This document shows, piece after piece, positions 12,597 to 21,849 of a stretch of DNA of 64,000 nucleotides; the first letter of the stretch is position 1; each line of letters begins with the position of its first letter. The position numbers and the translations under genes are program-made. The notes beneath the pieces were generated by a model, which had not been told where the DNA came from, ran no database searches, and saw only the letters and a list, made by a program, of their open reading frames with translations. Origin of the DNA: Lampris incognitus (taxonomy: Eukaryota > Chordata > Actinopteri > Lampriformes > Lampridae). Where the stretch lies: assembly GCF_029633865.1 (NCBI RefSeq), contig NC_079215.1, forward strand, positions 52,613,485-52,677,484, in the 5' to 3' direction.

Positions 12597-15500
12597 GTGA
12601 TGAGGTTTTGTGAAATAAAGTTGTGTCTGAGTGTGTGTTTAAGTGGAGTTTATTTTCTATTTCTGTAGGAAGCCACCATTCCTCCTGCTGAGTCGCTGCA
12701 CATACTGGAGTTCCACTTCTCTGACTGTGTGCTGACAGATGATCTCTCGATTCAAGCTACCATTCGTATGTTCCTTGACCTCAATCTAGTGCAGGACTTC
12801 AACATCAATTACAAGGTATCAAATCTAGGATGATGTTAATTGTATTTGATATAGATTAGTGGGGTGGCGCGGTGGTTATTGCAGTCACCTCACAGCAAGA
12901 AAGTCCTGGGTTGAGCCCCCGGGGTTGTCCAACTTTGGGGGTCATCCCAGGTCATCCTCTGTGTGGAGTTTGCATGTTCTCCCCGTGTCTGCGTGGGTTT
13001 CCTCTGGGTGCTTCGGTTTCCTCCCACAATCCAAAGACATGTAGGTCAGGTGAATCGCCCGCCGCCCAGTGACTGCGGGGATAGGCTCCAGCATCCTGCG
13101 ACCCTGAGTAGGAGCGGTTTGGATAATGGATGGATGGGTAGATTAGTAGTTTGGTCAAAACATAAAAGATGAAGATATTGAGCACGCATGAAGACATAAA
13201 GATGAAGAATGAAGTTTAATATGATAAAGTGGCACAATTTTATCAACACCTATTCTTCCCAGATAGAGTCTCTGACTGCACTCCAGGATCTATCTATCGA
13301 TCGACCGATCGAGTAGTATTAGAAGGAGTAATGCTAGTAGTAGTGGGCCGCCACCAACCACCAATCTGCAAAATGCAAAGCTCATCAGAAGATATGAGTC
13401 ATAAAGATGTTGAATTATATCTATTTTCAGTTTAAAGGGACATAGATTGATTCATAGTTATCTTGTGTATAACTTCACAATGATTTCCATCTCTTTCTTG
13501 TTGAGTTGCCTTAGCAGCAGATTATAGTAAAGAACATGACAGGTTGAATAAAAAAAAAATCATAGGATACCTTCATTAATATCCTGGTAATGCTACGTCT
13601 TCTTCATTTACTCAAAAACAGCTTTTTCCAAACAGAGATGATGCCAAATTGGCCTCCACCAAAGTAACTCATTCATGTTAATGCTTTGTTTTTCTTGCTC
13701 TGTTTAAATATAATTTGTCAGACTTTTTTTTGTTTGTTTTTTTTTTTGTTTGCAAAAGTAGCATTAAAGGTACATGCCGCAGTTGATGCATTCTGCTGTC
13801 GTTTTGGTCAAACTTCATAAACGTTGTTCATTTTATTACTCGCCAATGAGAAAACCAGCCAATCCCACATTGTTTTCAGTTCCTTTTTAGGCGGTGTTCA
13901 CTTTTCTCCATTTCTTAAACAAATTCACAAAGTTTACCAGATGGAGGGATGTGTCATGTTTCTCGTTGTCAGTGCAGCGCTCATGTGGTCACAGTATTGC
14001 ACGGGGCCATGGCGGCACATGGTATTACAGCTTGTACCTTTAAGGCCAAAGGACAAAAATAAAGTTCTTTAATGTTGCATTATCGTGGCATGCAGTTTGC
14101 ACATGAAAAATTCATCAGAAGATGTGATGAGTCATAAAGATGCTGAATTATATCTATTTTCAGTTTAAAGGGACATAGATTGAGTCAAAGTTACCTCGTA
14201 TCCATCCCTAACTGGCTCTCTCCGTGCTTCCTTTCCACATATATCTACCTCCACTCTTTCCCCTTCTCTAGTGTCTCTGCCAGTGGGTGCTCAGCGTGAG
14301 ACGTGGTTACAGGAACAACATCCCGTATCACAACTGGAGCCATGGCCTAAGCACTGCTCAGTGCATGTTCGCTATGCTCATGGCCACAGACCAGTTCCAG
14401 GTTGGTGTGCATGTGTGTCCATTTCGAGAAGAAAATTAAAGCCATATTCAGTCGACTACTACTGCTACTTTCGGCTGCTCCCGTTAGGGGTTGACACAGC
14501 AGATCACCCTTTTCTATCTCTTCCTGTCATCTGCCTCTGTGACACCAGCCACCTGCATATCCTCCCTCACTACATCCATAAACCTCCTCTTTGGCCTTCC
14601 TCTTTTCCTCTTCCCTGGCAGCTCCATATTCAGCATCCTTCTCCCAATATACCCAGCATCTCTCCTCCACACATGTCCAAGCCATCTCAATCTTGCCTCT
14701 CTTGCTTTGTCTCCAAACCGTCCAACCTGAGCTGTCCTTCTGATATTCTCATTCCTAATTCTGTCCTTCTTCGTCACTCCCAATGAAAGTCTTAACATCT
14801 TCAACTCTGCCACCTCCAGCTCCACCTCCTGTCTTTCCGTCAGTGCCACTGTCTCCAAACCATGCAACATAGCTGGTCTCACAACCATCTTGTAAACCTT
14901 CCCTTTAACTCTTGCTGGTACCCTTCTGTCACAAATCACTCCTGACAGTCTTCTCCACCCACTCCACCCTGCCTGCACTCTCTTCTTCACCTCTCTTCTG
15001 CACTCCCCGTTACGTTGTGCAGTTGACCCCAAGTATTTAAACTCATACGCCTTCATCACCTCTGCTCGTTGCATCTTCACCACTCCACTGTCCTCCCTGT
15101 CCTTCAGACATATGTGTTCCATCTTTTATCATCTCGTGTCAAGAATCATTTACTATCAGGAAATGACTATGTGAGATTTATCATGATATAAGAACATTTA
15201 TCATGATTTATCTAAGTTGGTTATTTCATTGTAAAAAGAACATTTTTAAAAGTTAGATAAGAGAATTGCGTCAGACTAGATAAAATGTCTTTAAATCAGT
15301 GCAATGTAAGATGTTTTAAGATTTCTGGTCTATCACATAAACAAGTGATTTCATCTTGTTTCAAGAAAGCTTATCTAGTTGACATATCTGACTACAACGG
15401 CAGATTATTTTTGCTTGTTTCGGGGATTTTCTTACTTGAATATGCAAAATTATGCCTCAATTTTGACATGGGATTTTTACAAAGAAAAAACCAAGCTAAA

Positions 15501-17624
15501 AAATTAATAATGTCATTAATTTGATTTGATAAATATTTGGAAACAAAAAAAAAAAACGAAAAATATTTTACAGCCATTATCTTAATCATTTGTGTCCTTC
15601 ATTTTGCATGTGTTTATTTGTACGTATGTTTACATGAATGCGTTTAGGGTTTAGTCATTTTTATATTACCGGAGAGAGGTGCTGAGGGTAAGGAGGTCAT
15701 CAGCCGTGATGTAAATATGGAGGATTTAGGTTTTGTTTTTTCAGTTCAGTCATTCTGAAGCTTACTGACATTGAATTTAAAGGTAACAGTAGTGATGTGA
15801 TAGTGTGTGACGGATGTGACTGCGCCTGCCAGAAGAAGAGAAGTGATTCAGAGAAGACCCAGGGTTATTTAGGTGCTTAATTATTTGGAAGAGGATTAAT
15901 CCAAGACCTTTCCAAAACCTCTTAGCTGCTCTGCACAGGCATCACACATCAGCCTGTTATCACCGCCTAACTTCTATTTCTGTTCCTGCACTTTATTTAT
16001 CACCCCCCCCCCCCGCATATGGTTTACTTTTGCTGGTGGCCTGTCCAGGGTGTCTCCCTGCCTGCTGCCCAATGAATGCTGGAATAGGCCCCAGCATCTC
16101 CACGACCCTGAGAGCACGATAAGCGGTTCAGATAATGGATGGATGGATGGATGAATGCATGAATGCTCTATATATAAAGTGTATAGAGTCAAGCTATCCA
16201 CTGTCTTCATACACCTCTCTGTTTCTAAACCAGAGCATTTTTTCCCGGCTGGAGATATTGGCGCTGATGATAGCCACTCTGAACCACGATCTTGACCACA
16301 GAGGAGTCAGCAATTCCTACATACAGAGGTAAAACACGGTCTCCTGTGTGCTTTAACCGCTACTTCACCCTTTAATTTAATCTCTGAGATTTTATCAATT
16401 CTCTGGCTCTCCCTCACCGATTGTAATCTGTCTCGGCTACTTTCAGCTGAGTCAGTCCATGTTATTCAGTCAGTGCCTCGTTATGTCAACTCACAGTAGT
16501 CTCTCTCACCCTGTGATTCTTTATGTCTCTCGCTCTCTCGCTTGCTCTCTCTCTCCCTCTCTCTCAGGACTCAACAGCCTTTAGCTCAGCTGTATGGCCA
16601 CTCCTCTCTAGAGAACCACCACTACAATCTGTGCCTCTTCATCCTCAACAACACAGTGAGGACTCGCTCTGTCTTTCTTGTTATTTTTGTTGAAGCTTCT
16701 ATTTGTTTTTTTCATAAAAATTCAGTCTGTCTCTGTAGGCATATACTATATTATGCATCAGAATGTCCATCATTCAATCACGCTTTATATCAGTCTGTTT
16801 TTTTATCAGTCAATTTATTTTGCCCCAGCTAATTTTGTCCAGTCGTAGTGCTGCTGTCCTCCTCCTAAGGCTTACATCCTTCCCACGTTGCTCCATCCCA
16901 TCTCTCATCTTTCACTTTCTCTTGCTTGCTCACTGTCTCTTTCCCAGGGGAGTCAGATTCTCAATGGTCTGTCAAAGGAGGACTACAAGGCAGTGCTGTC
17001 CATGATCAAAAGAGCCATCCTGGCCACCGACCTGACTGTTTACATGGAGTATGTTACCCACAATACATTAGCCCCTCAAAGTAGTTTCAACTTACTCAGT
17101 TAAACTACCTGGGTTGAAATTTGAAAACTTGTACTTGAGTGACTGGCTGATTGGCTGACCAATTCCTGTTTAAATGTGGGGGGCACGGTGGCCCAGTGGT
17201 TAGCACTGTTTCCTCACAGCAGGAAGGTCCTGGGTTCGAACCCCAGGCCGTCCGAGGTCCTTTCTGTGTGGAGTTTGCATGTTCTCCCCCGTGTCTGCGT
17301 GAGTTTCTTATGGGTGCGCCGGTTTCCTCCCACCATCAAAAAGACATGCGTGTTAGGGTTAATACTCCTGCCTGTGCCCCTGAGCAAGACAATGGAAAGA
17401 AGAACTGGAGTTGATTCCCCGGGTGCTGCAGCTGCCCACTGCTCCTATACAATAGGATGGGTTAAATGCAGAGAACACATTTCATTGTAACCGTGTACAT
17501 CCATTATTCGAATTGCTTATCCTGCTCTCAGGGTCACAGGGATGCTGGAGCCTATCTCAGCAGTCATTGGGTGGCAGGCGGGGAGACACCCTGGACAGGC
17601 CACCAGACTATCACACAGGGCCGG

Positions 17625-17687
<63 letters not shown>

Positions 17688-18083
17688 CCATACCTAGGGA
17701 CAATATAGTATGGCCGATTCGCCTGACCTACATGTCTTTGGACTGTGGGAGGAAACCGGCGCCCCCGGAGGAAACCCACACAGACACAGGGAGAACATGC
17801 AAACTCCACACAGAGGACGACCCGGGGTGACTCCCAAGGTTGGACAACCGTGGGGCTTGAACCCAGGACCTTCTTGCTGCGAGGCGACAGCGCTAACCAC
17901 TGCGCCACCGTGCCACCCACAATGTACAATGTACAATGACAAATTAAAGTGGCTTTCTTTTTTTTCTCTTGTTTTTGTGTCTATCTTTCAGGAGAAGATC
18001 TGAGTTCTTTTCTCTTGCTAAAAGAGGGCAGGTGTGCTGGAAGAGTGAAAAAAAGAGAGATCTGCTGAGGTGAGCTGGAAATA

Positions 18084-18119
<36 letters not shown>

Positions 18120-19295
18120 ACATATATACACATATATACACATATATACATATACATATATACATATATATACATATATATAAACTTTTAAAAAGATGGT
18201 TGTTGATTATTTTTTGTTATCCAACAGATCAATGCTGATGACTGCTAGCGATGTCTGTGCCATCACAAAGCCTTGGCCTGAGCAATATAGGGTAGGCCTC
18301 ACTTGTAAATAAAGTCAAATTTATTTGTTTAGCCCAAAATCCCAAGCTGGTCCTGAAGCTTGGACCCTACAAAACCCTACGAATGTCCATGTTTCCGTGC
18401 ATTTTTTATTTCAAAAGTATTCATCTCTCAGTCACAACAAAATGCAAATGCGTGTTAACTCTGTAGGTTTTAAGCCCGTTCTCCATCTTGACAGATTGCT
18501 AACCTGGTTGCCAAGGAGTTCTTTGCACAAGGAGACAAAGAGAAGGAACAGTTCAATATCAAACCAATCGTAAGTGCGATGAGGGTTCTGTTTAACTGTT
18601 AGTGACTTCGTTTCTGACTGGGGAGGCTAAATAGAGAGGAAGTATATATTTCATATGTCAGCACCAATGCCCAAAATGATATGTGAGACCCTTTTTTTTC
18701 CATTTGTGCAAATTAATTTCTCGTTTGAGGCAAATTCAAATTCTTTCAATCTGTGTCTACTCATTTCTGGTAGTAGATGAAATGATAGAAAGCATCCCTT
18801 CTGTATAAACACTGCTGTTTTGACGTTGAGCTTACTTTTTCCTCCCCGCAGAACATGATGAACAGAGAAAACAGCAGTCGTCTGCCAGACATGCAGGTTG
18901 AGTACATCGATGGAATCTGCCATCCACTGTACAAGGTGAGGTGATGTTTGTGTCACTGCTGCTGTCGTGTGTGGATGTGTATGCTTGCACTGCATGTATC
19001 TCTCATGTATGTTTTCCAGGAAAAAAAAACACACTAGGGATGTAATTAACAGTTAATATTGCAATTAATAACAATACTGCCCCCCCCTTTCTACCCCCCA
19101 CTTCTCCACATCTGATACCCCAACCCTGTCTGACTTGGTGTCTCATGCTTAAACTCTCTCTCTCCATCTCAGGCTCTGTCAGGACTGTTTGACACCTTTT
19201 CCCCTCTTCTGGACGGCTGCGAGAAGAACAGAGAAAACTGGCTGGACCTTGCAGAAAGAAGAGAAGAAGAAAACGTAGGAGGGAAAGCAAAGTGA
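3812..19295 (+). CDS. pde5a: cGMP-specific phosphodiesterase, PDE5 type (3' part, 18 exons)
   Basis: Hydrolyses cGMP to 5'-GMP in the cytosol. Eighteen exons with GT-AG borders and matching phases join into 608 codons plus TGA. The product starts inside GAF-A ([22 protein letters not shown]). It keeps the NKxnFx3DE cGMP-binding signature in GAF-A (5,080-5,160) and in GAF-B (10,820-10,995). The catalytic domain has the metal ligands in [14 protein letters not shown] and [12 protein letters not shown], plus the purine-clamp Gln in [10 protein letters not shown]. The overall match is to PDE5, not PDE6 (no CAAX end) or PDE11. The amino-terminal exons lie upstream of the window. Oddities are a GAF-B loop about 17 residues shorter than my recollection of human PDE5A, and changes at near-invariant catalytic-site neighbours (HNWRH to HNWSH, SHDLDH to NHDLDH, clamp Phe to Tyr). 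It may be one of two teleost PDE5 paralogues; which one cannot be told here. Confidence 0.9.
4041..4137 (-). repeat. SINE family A, 3' fragment
   Basis: Reads in reverse as ...CCCGCGACCCTGAGAGCAGGATAAGC...ATGGATGGATGG, the tail of the most abundant SINE in this window. It abuts a family B SINE at 4,138. Confidence 0.75.
4138..4537 (-). repeat. tRNA-headed SINE family B
   Basis: Reverse strand: the head at 4,537 runs GGGGCGTTCGGGTAGTGTAG and has a B-box-like GGTTCGAATCCCC. The body has ACATGTATCGGAGGAGGCAT. Other copies lie at 8,446-9,175 (split), 11,294-11,738 and 42,655-43,047. Confidence 0.8.
5080..5160 (+). CDS. pde5a: pde5 exon: GAF-A NKxnFxxxDE motif
   Basis: 27 codons between tag and gtgagg. 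Encodes [20 protein letters not shown] then FTDLDEK, which completes the cGMP-binding GAF-A signature. Confidence 0.88.
5611..6300. repeat. interspersed repeat with internal tandem duplication
   Basis: Begins TCAAGTCAATTTTATTTGTA and includes CTTAGACCCTCTCATCAAAT, a 3'-end repeat common in fish. A reverse copy is at 46,775-46,995. The following part is duplicated in tandem: GATGCCAAGCAGTGTC occurs near 5,909 and near 6,158, with similar flanks. Confidence 0.6.
6691..6745 (+). repeat. SINE family A tail fragment
   Basis: GATAGGCTCCAGCATCCCCG...GATAATGGAATGGAATG is a short relic of the family A 3' end. Confidence 0.55.
6751..6950. mobile_element. MITE-like inverted-repeat element
   Basis: Arms of about 42-44 nt at 6,751-6,794 and 6,909-6,950 are reverse complements except for one 2-base indel and one substitution (CTCTGCAGACCCGGAGGCTG at the outer part). 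The central 114 bases are open but match nothing known to me. Confidence 0.75.
7522..7658 (-). repeat. tRNA-like SINE family C, copy 1
   Basis: Reverse strand carries TAGCCGAGCGGTTGGTGACG (A-box-like, serine-tRNA-like) and GTATCGAATCCCGCACC (B-box-like). A second copy in the same orientation is at 9,369-9,505. It is too divergent downstream to be a functional tRNA. Confidence 0.65.
8446..9175 (-). repeat. SINE family B split by a 330-bp insertion
   Basis: 8,446-8,747 is the 3' body and 9,083-9,175 is the tRNA-like head (GGGATTCGAACCGACAGTCC) of one reverse-strand family B copy. The intervening 8,748-9,082 is not part of the SINE in the other copies and shows no gene. Confidence 0.7.
9369..9505 (-). 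repeat. tRNA-like SINE family C, copy 2
   Basis: Same 137-bp unit as at 7,522-7,658, with a few base changes. It sits about 90 bases before a pde5 exon. Confidence 0.65.
9596..9685 (+). CDS. pde5a: pde5 exon: end of GAF-A
   Basis: 30 codons with [22 protein letters not shown]-like sequence, equivalent to CGIVLHNAQLYE of PDE5. Acceptor cctag, donor gtaact. Confidence 0.85.
9916..10053 (+). CDS. pde5a: pde5 exon: GAF-A/GAF-B linker and start of GAF-B
   Basis: 46 codons beginning [20 protein letters not shown] and ending [12 protein letters not shown]. Acceptor ctcag, donor gtaaac. GAF-B starts in this exon ([19 protein letters not shown]). Confidence 0.88.
10196..10263 (+). CDS. pde5a: pde5 exon: GAF-B
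   Basis: 68 bases, encoding [20 protein letters not shown] then YR, ending in phase 2 (ag|gtaatg). It matches the DSFSSVFHMECEEL block of PDE5 GAF-B. Confidence 0.88.
10445..10593 (+). CDS. pde5a: pde5 exon: GAF-B with shortened loop
   Basis: 149 bases, starting [18 protein letters not shown] and ending [17 protein letters not shown]. Compared with PDE5A, the stretch between the EPLN-type strand and the SLLCTPIKN strand is only about 14 residues instead of about 31. Both splice sites fit in phase, so the loss is inside the exon and not a missed exon. Confidence 0.88.
10820..10995 (+). CDS. pde5a: pde5 exon: GAF-B NKxnFxxxDE motif and linker helix
   Basis: 176 bases after ccctcag. Encodes [20 protein letters not shown] then [20 protein letters not shown], carrying the NK..F..DE signature. 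It ends [10 protein letters not shown] before gtgaaa. Confidence 0.9.
11294..11738 (+). repeat. tRNA-headed SINE family B
   Basis: Head AGGGGCATCCGGGTGGCGTG, B box GGTTCGAATCCCCGTGTTAC, full body and an A-rich end. This is the only forward-strand family B copy here. Confidence 0.8.
12009..12059 (+). CDS. pde5a: pde5 exon: linker to catalytic domain
   Basis: 17 codons, [17 protein letters not shown], equivalent to VLSYHASAAEEETRELQ of PDE5. Acceptor ttcag, donor gtggtc. Confidence 0.88.
12543..12594. repeat. (GT)n microsatellite
   Basis: About 26 uninterrupted GT units in a pde5 intron. Confidence 0.95.
12669..12815 (+). CDS. pde5a: pde5 exon: start of catalytic domain
   Basis: 49 codons including [20 protein letters not shown] and [19 protein letters not shown]. 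Acceptor tgtag, donor gtatca. A (GT)n microsatellite sits just upstream, at 12,543-12,594. Confidence 0.9.
12861..13139 (+). repeat. SINE family A, internally deleted
   Basis: Head GGTGGCGCGGTGGTTATTGC, B-box-like GGGTTGAGCCCCC, body GTGTGGAGTTTGCATGTTCT, tail ending GGATGGATGG. The segment between the GTCAGGTGAATCG block and the 3' block is missing. Confidence 0.75.
13383..14195. repeat. pair of about 80-bp direct repeats
   Basis: 13,383-13,463 and 14,113-14,195 share TTATATCTATTTTCAGTTTA and flanking sequence with few changes. The 650 bases between hold no gene. Confidence 0.7.
14272..14400 (+). CDS. pde5a: pde5 exon: catalytic His and first metal His
   Basis: 43 codons, [20 protein letters not shown] then [26 protein letters not shown] supplies the general-acid His and the first metal-binding His. 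The Arg usual in HNWRH is Ser here. Confidence 0.92.
14475..15122 (-). pseudogene. RTE-type LINE, 3' end of the reverse-transcriptase ORF
   Basis: A reverse-strand open frame of about 200 residues matches the carboxy end of RTE/BovB-type retrotransposon proteins: [58 protein letters not shown] and [20 protein letters not shown]. The 3' end runs into GGGAGCAGCCGAAAG (reverse), typical of the family. The frame is 5'-truncated, as usual for LINE insertions, and lies in the intron after the pde5 exon at 14,400. Confidence 0.85.
16036..16153 (+). repeat. SINE family A, 3' fragment
   Basis: GGTGGCCTGTCCAGGGTGTC through GATAATGGATGGATGGATGG. The 5' part is absent. Confidence 0.7.
16234..16328 (+). 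CDS. pde5a: pde5 exon: HD metal-binding motif
   Basis: 95 bases encoding [20 protein letters not shown] then [19 protein letters not shown] carries the His-Asp metal ligands; the usual residue before HD is Ser, here Asn. Confidence 0.92.
16568..16655 (+). CDS. pde5a: pde5 exon: catalytic domain
   Basis: 88 bases, encoding [20 protein letters not shown] then [10 protein letters not shown]. Acceptor ctctcag, donor gtgagg. Confidence 0.9.
16948..17048 (+). CDS. pde5a: pde5 exon: catalytic domain, ILATDL helix
   Basis: 101 bases, encoding [20 protein letters not shown] then [13 protein letters not shown]. It ends in phase 2 before gtatgt. Confidence 0.9.
17177..17497 (+). repeat. SINE related to family A with a different 3' end
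   Basis: The head GGCACGGTGGCCCAGTGGTT and B box GGGTTCGAACCCC are as in family A. The 3' half (CTGAGCAAGACAATGG... GGGTTAAATGCAGAGAACAC) is that of another common fish SINE, so it is a chimeric or sister family. Confidence 0.7.
17498..17918 (-). repeat. SINE family A with expanded CA tract
   Basis: Full-length reverse copy ending in the head ...CGCTAACCACTGCGCCACCG. A (CA)n run occupies 17,629-17,687, inside the SINE body. Confidence 0.8.
17992..18069 (+). CDS. pde5a: pde5 exon: catalytic domain
   Basis: 78 bases, encoding [20 protein letters not shown] then KKRDLL. Acceptor ctttcag, donor gtgagc. Two back-to-back SINEs fill the intron before it. Confidence 0.9.
18089..18181. repeat. (TA)n/(TATAC)n microsatellite
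   Basis: Tandem TATA and ATATACAT units in the intron before the exon at 18,228. Confidence 0.9.
18228..18291 (+). CDS. pde5a: pde5 exon: last metal-binding Asp
   Basis: 64 bases, [20 protein letters not shown] then YR. The Asp in TASDV is the fourth metal ligand. An AT-rich microsatellite (18,089-18,181) precedes it. Confidence 0.9.
18495..18569 (+). CDS. pde5a: pde5 exon: catalytic domain
   Basis: 25 codons, [20 protein letters not shown] then NIKPI, equivalent to the VATEFFDQGDRERKEL region. Acceptor gacag, donor gtaagt. Confidence 0.9.
18852..18935 (+). CDS. pde5a: pde5 exon: nucleotide clamp
   Basis: 28 codons, [20 protein letters not shown] then GICHPLYK. The invariant Gln that binds the purine is present. 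The residue three on (Phe in PDE5) is Tyr here. Confidence 0.9.
19173..19295 (+). CDS. pde5a: pde5 last exon
   Basis: 40 codons and [23 protein letters not shown] then [20 protein letters not shown] matches the PDE5 carboxy end (PLLDGCRKNRQKW). There is no prenylation motif, which excludes PDE6. Confidence 0.9.
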   Translation, partial: ALSGLFDTFSPLLDGCEKNRENWLDLAERREEENVGGKAK

Positions 19296-21110
19296 AGAGG
19301 GGAGCGGTCAAGTCAGTGAAACTGGGTAAGGATGCAGAGGTGCGGCAGAAGTGGACAGAGGATGAAGGTGCACCTTTACCATTTGGTCGCTCGAGAGGGA
19401 AAAGAGAGGAAACTGAGGGAGTGTGTGTGCATGAGAGACCTCTTTTATTAAAACACTGTACTGGTACACTGCGGCTGCTTCCCATCTTCTCTAGGACATG
19501 TGATATAGTAGATGTCGTCTAATGTATGACCATACCTTTAGGAGAGTTCACTGCCAAACACCTGTGACTGTGTCAAATTATGACATAAAGCAGCCTGTAG
19601 CGCCTTAAATATGAACCCCGCTGACGATGTCACGTCATTTGCAGTTTTGCTTATCTCTCAGAGCTGCTCCAGTGGGATAAGGCTGTTATTTATTCTGTTT
19701 AATCATTTATTTATTCTGTTGTTTATTCTGTTAGAATAAATAAGGATGCTGATTCTTGATACAGTTTCATTTGTTATTTTGCGGTTCGTGCAATCACGTA
19801 CCTTTTAGTCCACTTGAAGAGCTAAGATTTTACCTCCTTTAGGTGATGAATGAAATAATTACCTCTGTGATTATTTGGTTGCGAAATAACTATCTATGAT
19901 CAGGTGACTTTGGACCATGTCATTAACAGATACGCTGTGAGGCGACACACTGAATCGGCACAGGAAATGACGATTTCATTTCGACCTAACAGTTTTATGG
20001 GAAGTTAAAAAAGAAATGTCAAGAATTGTGGAATCTTAATTTATTTAAGGGTACATATCTGGCATTGTCAATTAAAGGAAATCATGCTCCTTTTTTTTTT
20101 TTTTTAGATTTACACCCTTAGTAAGACGTTATTGGACGAATATAAACCAAAACTGCTAAAGGAAGGTAACTCTGCAGAGGGCATAACAAACCCACATGTA
20201 TTATTTAAACACGTGCATGGTGATTGGAGGGGCCATGATGCTCATGGAGCTGTACAGTTTAACGCAGCCACCAGGGAGAGACATATTCAAATCAACCATT
20301 TCTTCCTCTCTGTTAGGGAGGCGTATCACTGAATCAGAGAAATGCACAGTGCAGAACGTATGGCTGGGTTTTCTGTTTGTTTCTGTGGCTGTTCATTTCC
20401 AGGGACGGATAATGCACGTGTTGATTTCGTTGCGGTGAATCCGTTAGATGTAAATACCGCGTTGAAGGTTCTTAAGGACCAGTACACATCTCTACACATT
20501 TTACTTTGTTTCTGGACCCATTTTCATTTTGCACGTTGTAAAATGTTCTTTTGTGAAGCATATTCATCGGTCAGAGTGCTTTATGCCAGATTTGACGGCA
20601 GTATTTTCCAGTCATTGTCAGCACACCTCATATTAAACAGAATCTGCAAGTCTACAAAGAAAAAATAACCTCTGAAATATCCACTAAAATTTTTCATTTG
20701 AAAAGGTGTCTGGATCCTGATTGGTGCTTTATTTGCATTTCCTTCAAGCAGGTTTTGATAAAAGAGGGATGAAAATACGGCATTGGAAAAAGGTCGTCTC
20801 CGTTACAGTGACTCTGTTGAAACCCACATGTATATCAACTCTGTAACTCTTATGGCACCAGTGTTGTTCACAAAGCCTTACAGTTTGTGTTTTATCTGAG
20901 AGCTGCTTTGTAACACTGAAGTAAAACACTGAAGTGAATTCCATGTATTGTCTGAAGGATGCTTTGAATGCTGTATGCCGACTGTGTGTTTTGTTGTAGT
21001 ACTGAGGTTACCGCCTCATTACACTGAGTCACTCTGGTGTTGTATGAGATTATTCTGCTGTGGTGTGATTTTAAAGTTAATATACCCAATAAATGTACTG
21101 GAATCAAATG
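19296..21110 (+). other. pde5 3' untranslated region (probable)
   Basis: No gene is visible here. AATAAA occurs at 21,088-21,093, and an earlier possible signal lies near 19,736. The sequence is AT-rich and unique-looking, with none of the SINEs that flank it, as expected for a long 3' UTR. The exact end is not visible from sequence alone. Confidence 0.5.
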
Positions 21111-21425
21111 AAACGAACACTATTTTTCATCGTTTTTACCTGGGTTAACCCAGCAATGAGATTCTTGGAGGGAATCTTAAAGAGGAGGGTCAGGGTTAGC
21201 TTCTGTCCTGTTAGGGTTAGCCTCTGTTGCTCAGCCAGGGAGGCTCATACTCTTGTTTCTCCACACACCCCGTGGTCCAATAAAAAACTTTCTTGAGGAG
21301 TTTGACGTGTTACTTCATCAACCGTGTTAGGATGGTTGCTCTGTTACTTACCCTCAGTGATTTTGGTATTCACCTTGATAAAGCACAAGCCTCTGACTTC
21401 CTCCACCTTTGGGCTTCCTTTGACC

Positions 21426-21557
21426 TCCATCCATCCATTATCCGAACCGCTTATCCTGCTCTCAGGGTCGCGGGGATGCTGGAGCCTATCCCGGCAGTCA
21501 TTGAGCGGCAGGCGGGGAGACACCCTGGACAGGGCGCCAGGCCATCACACAGGGTCA

Positions 21558-21619
<62 letters not shown>

Positions 21620-21849
21620 TCATACCTAGGGACAATTTAGTATGGCTGATTCGCCTGACCTACGTGTCTTTGGACTGTGGGAGGAAACCGGAGCTGCCAG
21701 AGGAAACCCACGCAGACACGGGGAGAACATGCAAACTTCACACAGAGGATGACCCAGGACGACCCCCAAGGGTGGACTACCCCGGGGCTCGAACCCAGGA
21801 CCTTCTTACTGTGAGGCGACCGTGGTAACCACTGCACAACCATGCCGCC
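21426..21849 (-). repeat. SINE family A with expanded CA tract
   Basis: Reverse full-length copy, with a (CA)n at 21,562-21,618 in the same internal position as in the copy at 17,498. Confidence 0.8.
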
